The notes under the pieces were generated by a model. It saw only the letters and a list, made by a program, of their open reading frames with translations, did not search any database and had not been told where the DNA came from. From assembly GCA_033720735.1 (NCBI GenBank), contig JAWWBX010000009.1:1-35160 (forward strand): a stretch of DNA of 35,160 nucleotides, given 5' to 3'. This DNA comes from B8-G4 sp033720735 (GTDB lineage Bacteria > Bacteroidota > Bacteroidia > Chitinophagales > Saprospiraceae). A program made the translations under genes and the position numbers. Positions 1 through 8,816 of this stretch are shown in pieces. Positions within the stretch are counted from its first letter, which is position 1, and every line of letters starts with the position of its first letter.

Positions 1-3000
1 AAAAATGGTCACTGGTGCGCTCCACACAACGGGTAATCGTCATGTCGTAGGAGAATTCCTGAGGTTGCCCAGTGGCGTCGGTTTGCCAATAACACACCAT
101 GTTGTTGTCCTGCACAGGAACGAGTACGACTTCGTCTTCAGCCGACATATCGCTCATACCGGTGTTCTTGTTCTCGTCGACGAAGACCTCATAAGCACCG
201 TTGCATACAGTCACCGTGAGGTGGCGTTCGACAGTAATCCCGTTGGTCAGGTTTTCCGTGACTTTGCCATCATACGTGGAGATCATTTCGTCGCGTTTGG
301 CGCCTTCGAAGACCTTCCACAATTTGCTGTAGCGCTGGCGCGCCGGCAGATAGCCCCGCTGCGGTCCCCAATTGGAACTCTTTGGCTTCACGTCCATCAC
401 CTTGGTGGCCGCCCCACGCTGGATCAGCGGAAGTCCGTCCGGGTTGACCGGCCGGGCAATGACGATCGCGTTCTGCTCGTCGGCGACGCGGGCAAACGCT
501 TTGGCATGCGCCGGTACCATGCCGGACCGACAGATGGCGGCCGGCCCTGTCACTGGTATCTTGAACAGCTCGCTGACGTGCTCGGGATAGTACAAGAGCT
601 GGCCATCGTCGACAGGCGGGAAACCGTCGGCATGGAATTGCTCCATCCCATCTTTCAACAGCGCCGTGAGCCCTTGCTGTACTGCGGGATAGCGGGGAGC
701 AAAACCATGCAGGACGTTGTCGTAGTGCGTTACGCAATCTGCGCACTCATCTTCAAGCTCTCCACTTTGGCTCTCCACGCGGACCACCCCGTCGTTCTTG
801 TCGTTGTTGAAAATGAGCGCCCGCAGCGCTTCCATGTTTTCGTCGTACACCGACAAATACGACTCCCGGGCATCATCGGCATTGGGCATCAGGGCATCCC
901 GAAAATATTTGCTCACCACCCCGGCGGGGTCCGACCCAAATTGATAGATCTGGAGGAGCGGATCGGCAATGTCTCCCATCCCCGTTTCGGACATCACCCA
1001 ATGCAGGATCTCGATATCGGAGGGCAGTTCAAACGTGCCGTCCAGGATCGACATAAGCTGACCCGCGTACCGCAAACCATCCTCGATCATCTGTTTGAAC
1101 AGCATAATGTCGTCGTAGCCGGGGAACAGTTCCTGGGGGTCACCGCCGTCCAGGGTCGTGGATGCCTTGTACCCCATTTCCGCCAGCGTGAGTTTGTAGT
1201 CGAGATACAAGTCGCGGAGGTCGTCGTTGTGGTAGAGCAAAAGAGCGATGTACCAATAGAGGTCAAAGTACTCCTCATGGGGGTCAAAGACGGCGTTCTT
1301 CAGTTGACCACGATCCACGCTGAGGGTGATGGCGTGAGAGGGTATATCAGTCCGGCCAATCTTCGCCAGTGCCTCATTGCCGGGCGGCGGCAACTGATCA
1401 CGCACGGCCGGTGAGGCGGGCGTACCGGCAAACCATGACGTGATGAACGCCTGGGCCTGCGCTACGATCCACTCCCAAGGCCCGATTTGAAAGATCGGAA
1501 CATCCTCCAGGAAGACCTGCAATTCACCCAGATGCGACCCGAAATGCGTGGCGCCCAGGGTGATCAGACGGTTGACATCCCCTTCGAAAAAGTTCTCCGA
1601 CCTGATATAAGATGGATTGTACTGCCCGGAGGCATACACCCGCGGCAGTATCCCTCCCAGACTGTGGCCGACCACATCGACCTGGGTCACTGCGGCGCTC
1701 ATTTCATTGCGATAATGGTCCAACGCGTCCTTGATGCCGCCGGAGTTCTCCCAGATGACCATCTTGTTGTCTTCGAATGAAGAAGGTCCACTGTCACTGT
1801 CCCCGTTGGAGGATTTGAAATCTACGGTAAACACTTTCAGCCCCGCATTGGTGAGGGCCTGGTACATGGACTGCCCGCCTTCTGCGGCAGTATGCCATGC
1901 TGTCTGGGGATCGGAATACGTGCCGTGCACCAGTACGACGGGAGGACGCAGGATGGTAAGATCTGTACTGGCTGTGGTGGGCTCTGCCCCGGTATATTCG
2001 ATAGAAATGGCAACAACGGATGATTCCACACCCTGGTACCACACAGGTGTTTCAGTCCTGGCGACCTGGCTATTGAATTCATCAGGAGCCACGAAGATGG
2101 CAAATGCATAATGAACCCCCGAGGATTCGATCGTCTCTGAGCCCCACGGCTGCTCCAGCGTCATCCCGGCACTGGAAAAGGTGACGGTTCCCGGTTCATT
2201 AAACTCGGCGATGACCACCAGTTCTGATATGCCATCGGCAGCCACGGCCGTACGTGTCAGATCAACCCCGATCAGTTGGCTGGCTTCCAGGTTGCGCACA
2301 TCGTCAATCGGAGAGACCTGCTTGCTGAGCAGAGCAGGATTGGCGTCGATGATCCGCACACCGTCGAATGGAGAATCGCAGGCATCCCGGAGGTTGGCTT
2401 CGGAGTAGCACGGCGTGCCGAATGCTCCATTTCCGAGAATGCGAAAATCCCCGGCGGTGCCGTTTTCAAGATAATTGCAAAGGGCAAGACAGTCGTTGAG
2501 CGACTGGTTGAAGGAAATGTAGAAGTCTTCAGCGACCGTTTCAAGGGAGGCAAACGCATTCAGCACCGTCATGGCGTCATTCTCGCGGATCTCCACTTCA
2601 CCACCGACGCTGACGAGGCTGTTAAAAGCATTAATCTCTTGCAGCCCGTTTTGATGCACGAAGTAAATGCTTCCACCGATAGACGTCAATGCCTCCATGC
2701 TATTAAACTGGATCATCGCATCTCGTGAGTCAGATGTGAAGTCGCCACCAATCGTGTGCAAAGATGGAAACGCAGGCGATTCAGACATTGATGAACTCAA
2801 CAGAAACCCCGCCCCTACCGATTGCAATGCGTCTCCACCCACAAATTCGATGAGGGAGGTTCGCAGGCCGATATAGATGTATTCTTCAACAGTTTCAAGC
2901 GCAGAGAGATCCAGTTTGGTGATCCCCCCGGCACCGCCCATCCAGAGGTCTTGGGCATGCTGCAAGACCGGCAATTCGAAGGTGCCGGTGTTGGAATTGC

Positions 3001-3661
3001 TGGTCACCTCTCCGACGGTGACCAGGCCCGGAAAAAGAATTTGCTCGGTCGCGTAGTTGAATGAAACGTTTAGCTCCTCCGGGATAACCGCCAGATTTGC
3101 CGGTCCGACAATCGAGGTCATAGCCGGATTCGTACTGATCCGGAATTTGGTGCCCACACTAATCAGGTTGGTCAGACCATCGATCGATGTCATCAACGCA
3201 TTGTTGAAGATGTACACCTGGCCTCCGACAGTCTCCACACCACCGAGCCCTTCCATCGATGGGATCAATGCGTTGTTGATCACTTCCAGATCCTCGCCAA
3301 CTGTCGCGACACCATCCAGGCCTTGCAGAGACGCGAGTGCGCTGTTGTTGTTGATCCTGAGATCAGTGCCGACCGATGTGATCCCTTCCAACCCTGCGAG
3401 AGAAGTGAGCTGCGTGGTGTTGTGAATGCTCATGTAGGTGCCTACAGACGTCAGATTGGATAAAAGGGAGAGATCGGTGACATCATCACGGATGATCAGG
3501 TAGCCCGGGATGTCCTGGCAGTCGGGGTAGTCAGCCATCAGGTTCTCCAGTTGCTCCTGGGATGAGAGGCTGATGTTGGTCGGACACTGAGCGTCCAGGC
3601 CGGCAGTACGGAACAAGAACAGCAGAAGGAGCAAAGCAATGCGTGGAATGATGTGACCCAT
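1..3661 (-). CDS. Secreted fusion: receptor-L-like repeats, alpha/beta hydrolase, ExoY/edema-factor-like cyclase core (3' end beyond window)
   Basis: One uninterrupted minus-strand frame starts at ATG 3661 and runs off the window at base 1, giving at least 1220 residues. Residues 1-24 form a signal peptide (hydrophobic LLLLLFLF, then AGLDAQ). Residues about 30-430 are repeats with alternating L..L/V.G/I.NN patterns like receptor L domains, closed by a Cys-rich cap (C418). An alpha/beta hydrolase follows: oxyanion-type VHG (578-580), nucleophile motif GHSLGG (S667), Asp in NDG (D957) and His in VLHGF (H985). The last part matches the nucleotidyl cyclase toxin family (anthrax edema factor, CyaA, ExoY): R1070 in ARPVNP, then 17 residues on ATK (K1087), and K1094 in VKPKSSNWGPQ.GYLP. 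These correspond to the ATP-binding Arg and two Lys of ExoY, with the same spacing. The Lys two residues before K1094 replaces the His of EF/CyaA, as in ExoY. The metal-binding TAD.D motif should lie beyond the edge. Cyclase identity is strong; activity, activator and target are inferred. Confidence 0.85.
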   Translation of the reverse strand, partial: MGHIIPRIALLLLLFLFRTAGLDAQCPTNISLSSQEQLENLMADYPDCQDIPGYLIIRDDVTDLSLLSNLTSVGTYMSIHNTTQLTSLAGLEGITSVGTDLRINNNSALASLQGLDGVATVGEDLEVINNALIPSMEGLGGVETVGGQVYIFNNALMTSIDGLTNLISVGTKFRISTNPAMTSIVGPANLAVIPEELNVSFNYATEQILFPGLVTVGEVTSNSNTGTFELPVLQHAQDLWMGGAGGITKLDLSALETVEEYIYIGLRTSLIEFVGGDALQSVGAGFLLSSSMSESPAFPSLHTIGGDFTSDSRDAMIQFNSMEALTSIGGSIYFVHQNGLQEINAFNSLVSVGGEVEIRENDAMTVLNAFASLETVAEDFYISFNQSLNDCLALCNYLENGTAGDFRILGNGAFGTPCYSEANLRDACDSPFDGVRIIDANPALLSKQVSPIDDVRNLEASQLIGVDLTRTAVAADGISELVVIAEFNEPGTVTFSSAGMTLEQPWGSETIESSGVHYAFAIFVAPDEFNSQVARTETPVWYQGVESSVVAISIEYTGAEPTTASTDLTILRPPVVLVHGTYSDPQTAWHTAAEGGQSMYQALTNAGLKVFTVDFKSSNGDSDSGPSSFEDNKMVIWENSGGIKDALDHYRNEMSAAVTQVDVVGHSLGGILPRVYASGQYNPSYIRSENFFEGDVNRLITLGATHFGSHLGELQVFLEDVPIFQIGPWEWIVAQAQAFITSWFAGTPASPAVRDQLPPPGNEALAKIGRTDIPSHAITLSVDRGQLKNAVFDPHEEYFDLYWYIALLLYHNDDLRDLYLDYKLTLAEMGYKASTTLDGGDPQELFPGYDDIMLFKQMIEDGLRYAGQLMSILDGTFELPSDIEILHWVMSETGMGDIADPLLQIYQFGSDPAGVVSKYFRDALMPNADDARESYLSVYDENMEALRALIFNNDKNDGVVRVESQSGELEDECADCVTHYDNVLHGFAPRYPAVQQGLTALLKDGMEQFHADGFPPVDDGQLLYYPEHVSELFKIPVTGPAAICRSGMVPAHAKAFARVADEQNAIVIARPVNPDGLPLIQRGAATKVMDVKPKSSNWGPQRGYLPARQRYSKLWKVFEGAKRDEMISTYDGKVTENLTNGITVERHLTVTVCNGAYEVFVDENKNTGMSDMSAEDEVVLVPVQDNNMVCYWQTDATGQPQEFSYDMTITRCVERTSDHF

Positions 3662-3771
3662 GGCAAGCGCGTTGTGGAAATTGAAACAGAGCCTTTGCAT
3701 CTACGATCCATCGGGCCGGGCGATTCCATGTGGCCGGCAGAAAAAAAGAGGAGCGCGCTATCTTGCCGGTC

Positions 3772-4314
3772 ATGCTGGATACGGAACAATTGAATGACCT
3801 GCTGGCAACTTACCGCGCATCGCGCGATATCCAGATCCTGGGGCAGATCTACAAACCCTTCCTTCCCAGGGTCTTCCGGCTCTGCATGCATTACCTCAAA
3901 CACGAGCAAGACAGCGAAGATGCCGCAGTCGATATCTTCCTTGAACTCAGGGGCAAGCTCCTCAAGCATGAGGTGCAGCATTTCCCTGCCTGGCTGCACA
4001 CCCTGGCCAGAAATCATTGCTTGAAGAAACTGCGTGGCAAAGGGCGGATTCTGCTCACCTCCACGTTTTCTGATCCCGAGCGCGTGGAATCGCAACCTGA
4101 GACGGATCATCTTGATGAGTATCTGGAACGCTTGCCCGACGTGATCGAAATGTTAGAGGACCGTCAGCGTCGGTGTATCGTTCTGTTTTATCTGCAGGGC
4201 CGGTCGTACAAGGAGATCGCGTCACTGACCGGATATTCAGCGATGGAAGTGAAAAGCGGGATCCAGAACGGACGCATCAAACTCAAAAAAATGCTGGACA
4301 GCCATGCAAGGTGA
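3772..4314 (+). CDS. ECF-like RNA polymerase sigma factor
   Basis: A 180-residue sigma-70 family protein. The region-2-like part (residues about 20-85) contains YKPFLPRVFRLCMHYL and the acidic stretch EQDSEDAAVDIFLEL, followed by PAWLHTLARNHCLKKLR. The region-4-like helix-turn-helix is near the C-terminus: DRQRRCIVLFYLQGRSYKEIA, then a recognition helix. I chose ATG 3772 (MLDTEQ) over an upstream in-frame GTG at 3730 because it gives the usual compact N-terminus. It is divergent from the large toxin-like gene (110-bp gap). It overlaps the following gene by 11 bp, so the two are probably translated together. In Bacteroidota, sigma factors of this kind often sit beside TPR and CHAT genes; here a CHAT gene lies just downstream on the other strand and is a plausible target, though nothing in the sequence proves it. 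Confidence 0.88.
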   Translation: MLDTEQLNDLLATYRASRDIQILGQIYKPFLPRVFRLCMHYLKHEQDSEDAAVDIFLELRGKLLKHEVQHFPAWLHTLARNHCLKKLRGKGRILLTSTFSDPERVESQPETDHLDEYLERLPDVIEMLEDRQRRCIVLFYLQGRSYKEIASLTGYSAMEVKSGIQNGRIKLKKMLDSHAR

Positions 4315-4939
4315 TCCATTTGAACGTTACCAGCCATCGTCTCCTTACCACACAGGTGAGCAGGGCGAACAAGCGAGTCTGCGGCGTGTGCAGCAACGGA
4401 TCGATGACATCGTTCAGGCGGCCACGCGCCCGCGTGCAGGACACCTGTGGCGCATCATCGCCCTGACGGGTATCGCCGCAACAGTGCTTGCTGTGGTCCT
4501 GATCGGACCATTCGACAACAGTGGGGACGGACAACTTGCAGAGGTGTACTTCACAGCGTATCCCAATTATGTGACGCCCGCAGAACGCGGTGATCGAAGC
4601 GAATCGCACACGGAACGCGCAGCAGCCTTCGAGGCGTACGATGCCGGGCAATTCAACCAGGCGGTCGGCATGTTTCGTGAACTTGACACCGCCACTGCCA
4701 CTGACATGTTCTACCTCGCGCAGGCCCTGCAGGCCACAGGGGAGTGGGAAGCAGCACTTGAAGTCCTGCTCACCCTGGGAGACATCGATCCTGAATACAG
4801 GCCGGCCGTGCGCTGGCATACGGCCCTCTCGCGACTGGCAACCGGGGAGAAAGAGCTGGCGCGTGCGATCCTGATCCCACTGGTGACCACCAACACGGCG
4901 TTTTCATCGAGAGCCCGGGAGTTGCTGGACGCATTCTGA
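4304..4939 (+). CDS. Single-pass membrane protein with TPR-like C-terminus, possible sigma-factor partner
   Basis: 211 residues. The N-terminal 46 residues are hydrophilic and lack a signal peptide. One transmembrane helix follows at about residues 48-66 (WRIIALTGIAATVLAVVLIG), then an exported region with helical tetratricopeptide-like repeats (AFEAYDAGQFNQAVGMFREL; YLAQALQATGEWEAALEVLL). This is the topology of an anti-sigma factor or membrane sensor, but I see no zinc-binding HxxxCxxC motif of classical ZAS anti-sigma factors. It starts inside the end of the sigma factor gene (11-bp overlap), which supports co-expression and a joint role. Its stop codon directly abuts the stop codon of the convergent CHAT gene. 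The anti-sigma role is an inference from position and topology. Confidence 0.75.
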   Translation: MQGDPFERYQPSSPYHTGEQGEQASLRRVQQRIDDIVQAATRPRAGHLWRIIALTGIAATVLAVVLIGPFDNSGDGQLAEVYFTAYPNYVTPAERGDRSESHTERAAAFEAYDAGQFNQAVGMFRELDTATATDMFYLAQALQATGEWEAALEVLLTLGDIDPEYRPAVRWHTALSRLATGEKELARAILIPLVTTNTAFSSRARELLDAF

Positions 4940-7750
4940 TCATTGTGCAGGACGCGCTTGTGGCCATCCAACCATAAGCATGGCGGCCACCAGCAAGAAG
5001 ATACTGGCGATCCGAATCCATGGATGTTGGCGCGCGGCAAAGATCCGCGGATGCCCCCGGTAGATCCAGTTAGCCCAGTAGTATGGGTGCCTGGCGGGAA
5101 GGGGGGCTGCTTCCAGGTGAAGTATCTTGGCGTGCTGCAATGCCGCGTCGGTGGTCATGCCCTGCGCGACGGCACGGTAGTATGCGGCAAACAAACCCGA
5201 TGCCTCGCGATCGGTGACATTCCACAGCGAAGACAAGATATTGGGTGTCCCGGCAAGGGCAAATCCGTAGGCCAGGCTGACGTGCCCGTCACGTGATGCG
5301 ACTCCGGTTGCCGAGCGACAGGAACCCAGCACCACCAACTCCGTGGCTGATCTTGTGGCAAACAGTGTACGCAGGTACAGGGTATCATCGCCGTTGCCCA
5401 TCAACAGAAAAATGCTGTCCAGGTCTGCGTGATGGCTGAAGGAGTGACCCGCAAAGTGGATCAGGTCTGATCGTCGGAGCGCCTCGAGCATGACTTCCTG
5501 ACCGGGTGCACCGCGGTACAAACGACCGTTGAGCTGTTTGCTGCCGGCCTCGACCTCCTGGTGCGCATAGGCCAGTTCGACCTCCCGGAGATAATCAGGT
5601 GAGATAAACGTGCTCGACCGCAGCGTCCCCTCATCACTACAGCTCACCAGACCAAACGTACCGGACTGGACCAGTGCAATACTGTAATCCCGGACCAGAT
5701 AGATCTGTGAGAAGGACTCCAGCATGGTCGGGGGGTCGCTTTCTCCGTTCTGCCGTACGGGCTGACGAATGAGAACGTCGAACGGGATCTCGTCGAGCAA
5801 TCCACCTGATGAGATGAGGAGCGAGCCGGGTTGCAGAGCATACTCAACTGGAGCGACAAGCTGTTGGAATAACGTATAGGCTTCCTGATGAAAGGACCAG
5901 GTGCGCTGCTCGATGAGTTGACGCAAATTGCGGGCATTCTGCTTGATCTCATCGTAGTCGTCAAGAAGATGGCAAACCGTAGTGTCAGGTGTGCACAGGA
6001 TCAGTCCGAAGTGGGCACGGGATACCTGGAAATAATGCAGCCATTGCTGGTCACGCGCGGCACAAAAACGCTCCACCGAATCAAGGGAGGCCAGCGGTGC
6101 GGCATAGAGATACCGGAAGTATTCAGGATAGCGGCGTCGTAGTTGCTCCGCCAGCACGCTGATCAGTTGTTGGATCGAGTCAGACCGTTGGCCGCTGCGG
6201 ATCCCGTGCTCATCAGGTAGTGCGTCGCGCAGGGCTTCCATTTGTTGCAAAATGCCGGCATCAAGCACCTGATCGTGCATTTGTGAATTGAGATATTGCT
6301 CCAGCATGCGCCAGTTGCGGGACTTCTCAACAAAATGGAAGGTCTGTTCCAGCGCACTGCGCAACCCGGTCTTTTGATAGAGCATGATCGCCGACCGGGT
6401 CGCATTCACGTAGTAGTCGTACGCCTGGTCGATGAGCCTGGATCGCGAATCTCCGTGCAGCAGGCGGGCCCTCAGGATGTCAATCAATGAGTCGCCGGTG
6501 GAGAAGGTCTGCACCGACGCTTCCAGGAAGGTCAGGTTTCCCGTGATGATGAAGCACTCGTACAGGTAATACGCTTTGTTTTCCAGGAGCCGCATGTCAT
6601 CGAATCCGGTGCCCTCTCCGATCATGGCCAGTGATGGTGTTGCTACCCGTCGTGGATCTGAAAAACCGGGATAGGCCGCCCGGAGGGCGAGATGTAAAAA
6701 GCGCAGGGCAGTGAGGTAGTCGCCCTGGTCGGCGAGTGTAAAGGCGAAGTTGTTATATGCATTGCGCAGTGCTGCATGCGTCGAGTCCAGCGTGTTGACT
6801 CCTGTCGTGATGGTGGCACGTTCGTAATTGGCGATACTTACTGCTGAGAATTGTTCGGGAAAGGTCTTCATATGACTGGCAATTTCGTTGCGGGCGGCGA
6901 TGACGCCGGCAGCATTGCCGAGTTCAGACCGGATGGCCCGTGCCTCTTCCAAATGTGCGATGGAACGTGCCTGATCCTTCAGGTTCTTATAGGCAATGCC
7001 CAAATTGAGGTATACATCGGCAGTGCGGCTGTTGAGCCGGCCAACGGTCTTGAGATAGATCTCTTTGCTGAGTTCCTGCACTGCGATCTGCTCCGGCAAA
7101 CGTCCGAGATTGGCGTATACCTGACCGATGTTGTTGTTGATGACGGCAATGTAGACGTGATCCGGGCCCAGCAGCGCGCGGAAAATATCACGGGCCTTCA
7201 GATAGTTGGGCAGTGCGCTTCCCGGGTCATTCCGGCCATTGAACACTGCCCCGAGATTGTTGTGGGCAACGCCGAGTTCCTCATCGACAATATCAGGAGG
7301 CAGGATGCTGACCACGCGCAGGAACTGGGCCTGGGCACTGTCGCGCAGTCCGGCCCGAAAGAGCTCCTCCCCTAAGTAGTTGAGTGTACGCGTCAGGTGC
7401 AATGTATCAGGCGGTTTCCGGCTCCCGATCAAATGCACGGCATGGTGCCATGTGGTCAGCTTCTCTGCCTGCGGAACGGTTGCAGCGTGCGCCTGGGCAA
7501 AGGCAAAGATGTTGGCTGCTGTAGTTGCCGGCAGATGCTGTCTCAAAAAGCTGAAGCAGGTATCGCGTTCTTCAGCGCTCAATGCGTCCTGGCGGCTGAA
7601 GAACAGCGCAAACGCTGAATCAGGATCGGACAAAGTAGCAAGTGTATCAACCAGTGATTGGGCAGATGCCGGGGCCACGGCCATCATCCAGACGCACAGC
7701 AGAGCCAGCCTCCGCGCCGGCCAGCTACGGATCTTTACGAATGGGCACAT
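4940..7750 (-). CDS. Secreted TPR-CHAT protease-like protein with C-terminal membrane anchor
   Basis: 936 residues from ATG 7750. The frame is open to 7834, but this start places a signal peptide at the N-terminus (basic residues, then LALLCVWMMAVAPASAQS). TPR repeats fill roughly residues 90-400 (for example AHNNLGAVFNGRNDPGSALP, NLGIAYKNLKDQARSIAHLE), followed by a helical linker. The C-terminal third is a CHAT (caspase HetF associated with TPR) domain with its catalytic pair visible: H769 in HFAGHS and C811 in VLGSCRSATG. Further CHAT hallmarks are LAYGFALAGTPNILSSLW and the terminal HPYYWANWIYRG. A final hydrophobic segment (IFLLVAAMLMVG) near the C-terminus is probably a membrane anchor. 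Known CHAT proteins are Cys proteases or their relatives. The facing sigma/TPR pair suggests a regulated module. Substrate unknown. Confidence 0.9.
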   Translation of the reverse strand: MCPFVKIRSWPARRLALLCVWMMAVAPASAQSLVDTLATLSDPDSAFALFFSRQDALSAEERDTCFSFLRQHLPATTAANIFAFAQAHAATVPQAEKLTTWHHAVHLIGSRKPPDTLHLTRTLNYLGEELFRAGLRDSAQAQFLRVVSILPPDIVDEELGVAHNNLGAVFNGRNDPGSALPNYLKARDIFRALLGPDHVYIAVINNNIGQVYANLGRLPEQIAVQELSKEIYLKTVGRLNSRTADVYLNLGIAYKNLKDQARSIAHLEEARAIRSELGNAAGVIAARNEIASHMKTFPEQFSAVSIANYERATITTGVNTLDSTHAALRNAYNNFAFTLADQGDYLTALRFLHLALRAAYPGFSDPRRVATPSLAMIGEGTGFDDMRLLENKAYYLYECFIITGNLTFLEASVQTFSTGDSLIDILRARLLHGDSRSRLIDQAYDYYVNATRSAIMLYQKTGLRSALEQTFHFVEKSRNWRMLEQYLNSQMHDQVLDAGILQQMEALRDALPDEHGIRSGQRSDSIQQLISVLAEQLRRRYPEYFRYLYAAPLASLDSVERFCAARDQQWLHYFQVSRAHFGLILCTPDTTVCHLLDDYDEIKQNARNLRQLIEQRTWSFHQEAYTLFQQLVAPVEYALQPGSLLISSGGLLDEIPFDVLIRQPVRQNGESDPPTMLESFSQIYLVRDYSIALVQSGTFGLVSCSDEGTLRSSTFISPDYLREVELAYAHQEVEAGSKQLNGRLYRGAPGQEVMLEALRRSDLIHFAGHSFSHHADLDSIFLLMGNGDDTLYLRTLFATRSATELVVLGSCRSATGVASRDGHVSLAYGFALAGTPNILSSLWNVTDREASGLFAAYYRAVAQGMTTDAALQHAKILHLEAAPLPARHPYYWANWIYRGHPRIFAARQHPWIRIASIFLLVAAMLMVGWPQARPAQ

Positions 7751-7978
7751 GCAGAGAAAAATACTCACAAACAACGGAGACGTTGGTGCGTGGGCACCAC
7801 AAAAAATCCGTTCGACTGCCATGAACGCAGGCAACCACTGCGCTCATGGATCCACAAGATCACTGTTATCCTGGGGCGACGTAGCGGGATTTGTTTTATC
7901 TTTTAGGTAGGACGCAACCATCCGGCTGGCGATCTGCGTACTAAAGGATACGGTGCCGGACGTTCCTTATTTGACAAC

Positions 7979-8779
7979 ATGCTCAAGGTCAAATGCATAT
8001 TGTTCCCGATTGCCTGGGTATTGCTCAGCAGTCCACCAGCTGTCAGCCAGTCACCGTATGTTCTGGATGAGCGGCGCGAACTGGCGTTACTGGGCATCGG
8101 GGCTGGCCTGCATATTACGAGTATCATGCTCAAGGAGGAGGTCGACCCCTTCACCGCAGAGCAGATCGGTCACCTCGATCGCCGGGCGATCTCACCGTTT
8201 GATCGTGGTGCGACTTATGAATATTCGGAGCGCGCGCGCCAATCGAGCGATCTGACCCGCAATCTTTGTATTGCCATGCCATTCCTGCTGGCGGCTGGCC
8301 GCCCGCGGAGTGAAATTGGCAAGGTCGGGGTGTTGCTGGGCGAGACGTATCTGCTCGTGAGTGGCGTCACGTTCCTTGCCAAGACCGGGTTTCACCGGGC
8401 CCGGCCCTACGTCTACAACGAAGAAGTGCCTTATTCGGAGAAGCAAAGGATCAATGCGCAGTTTTCATTTATCTCAGGTCATACCTCACTCTCCAGCGGG
8501 TTGAGCTTCTTCACGGCCAAGGTGTTTTCGGACTACTATCCGGAAAGTGTGCTCAAGCCGGTAGTCTGGACAGTCGCCGCTGCCGTCCCTGCGCTGACGG
8601 GATACTTCCGGGTAAAAGCAGGCAAGCATTATCCATCTGATGTCATTGCCGGGTATCTGGTAGGTGCCGTCGGTGGTATTCTGGTCCCTGCGATGCACAA
8701 GCGCACACGCCGTGCCAGCCATGGGGGGTTCATGCTGCGCGCCTCGGGCAACGACATCGGCATCGTCTATCAGTTCTAG
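7979..8779 (+). CDS. PAP2 superfamily phosphatase
   Basis: 266 residues with an N-terminal signal or anchor segment (VKCILFPIAWVLLSSPPAVSQ). All three PAP2 phosphatase motifs are present: KTGFHRARP (K135, R142, P143), SGHTS (S166, G167, H168) and R211..H217...D221 (RVKAGKHYPSD). Several hydrophobic helices surround them, as expected of a membrane-associated lipid phosphatase acting on the outer face of the inner membrane or in the periplasm. Members dephosphorylate phosphatidic acid, undecaprenyl pyrophosphate or lipid A-type substrates; the sequence does not say which. It is divergent from the CHAT gene (228-bp gap) and 37 bp upstream of the PepSY-like gene, probably the first gene of that transcript. 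Confidence 0.9.
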   Translation: MLKVKCILFPIAWVLLSSPPAVSQSPYVLDERRELALLGIGAGLHITSIMLKEEVDPFTAEQIGHLDRRAISPFDRGATYEYSERARQSSDLTRNLCIAMPFLLAAGRPRSEIGKVGVLLGETYLLVSGVTFLAKTGFHRARPYVYNEEVPYSEKQRINAQFSFISGHTSLSSGLSFFTAKVFSDYYPESVLKPVVWTVAAAVPALTGYFRVKAGKHYPSDVIAGYLVGAVGGILVPAMHKRTRRASHGGFMLRASGNDIGIVYQF

Positions 8780-8816
8780 AAATCAGCGTATATTGCCCGA
8801 TCAATGCAACCCGATC

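Noticed and set aside
5..1414. 469-codon open frame on the + strand
   Set aside because: It lies antisense to the toxin-like gene, has no recognisable domain and no signal of its own; the minus strand carries clear motifs (GHSLGG, PKSSNWGPQ). It is a GC-driven shadow.
3538..4110. 190-codon minus-strand frame across the sigma factor
   Set aside because: Overlaps the well-supported sigma factor on + and the start of the toxin-like gene in another frame; no domain seen.
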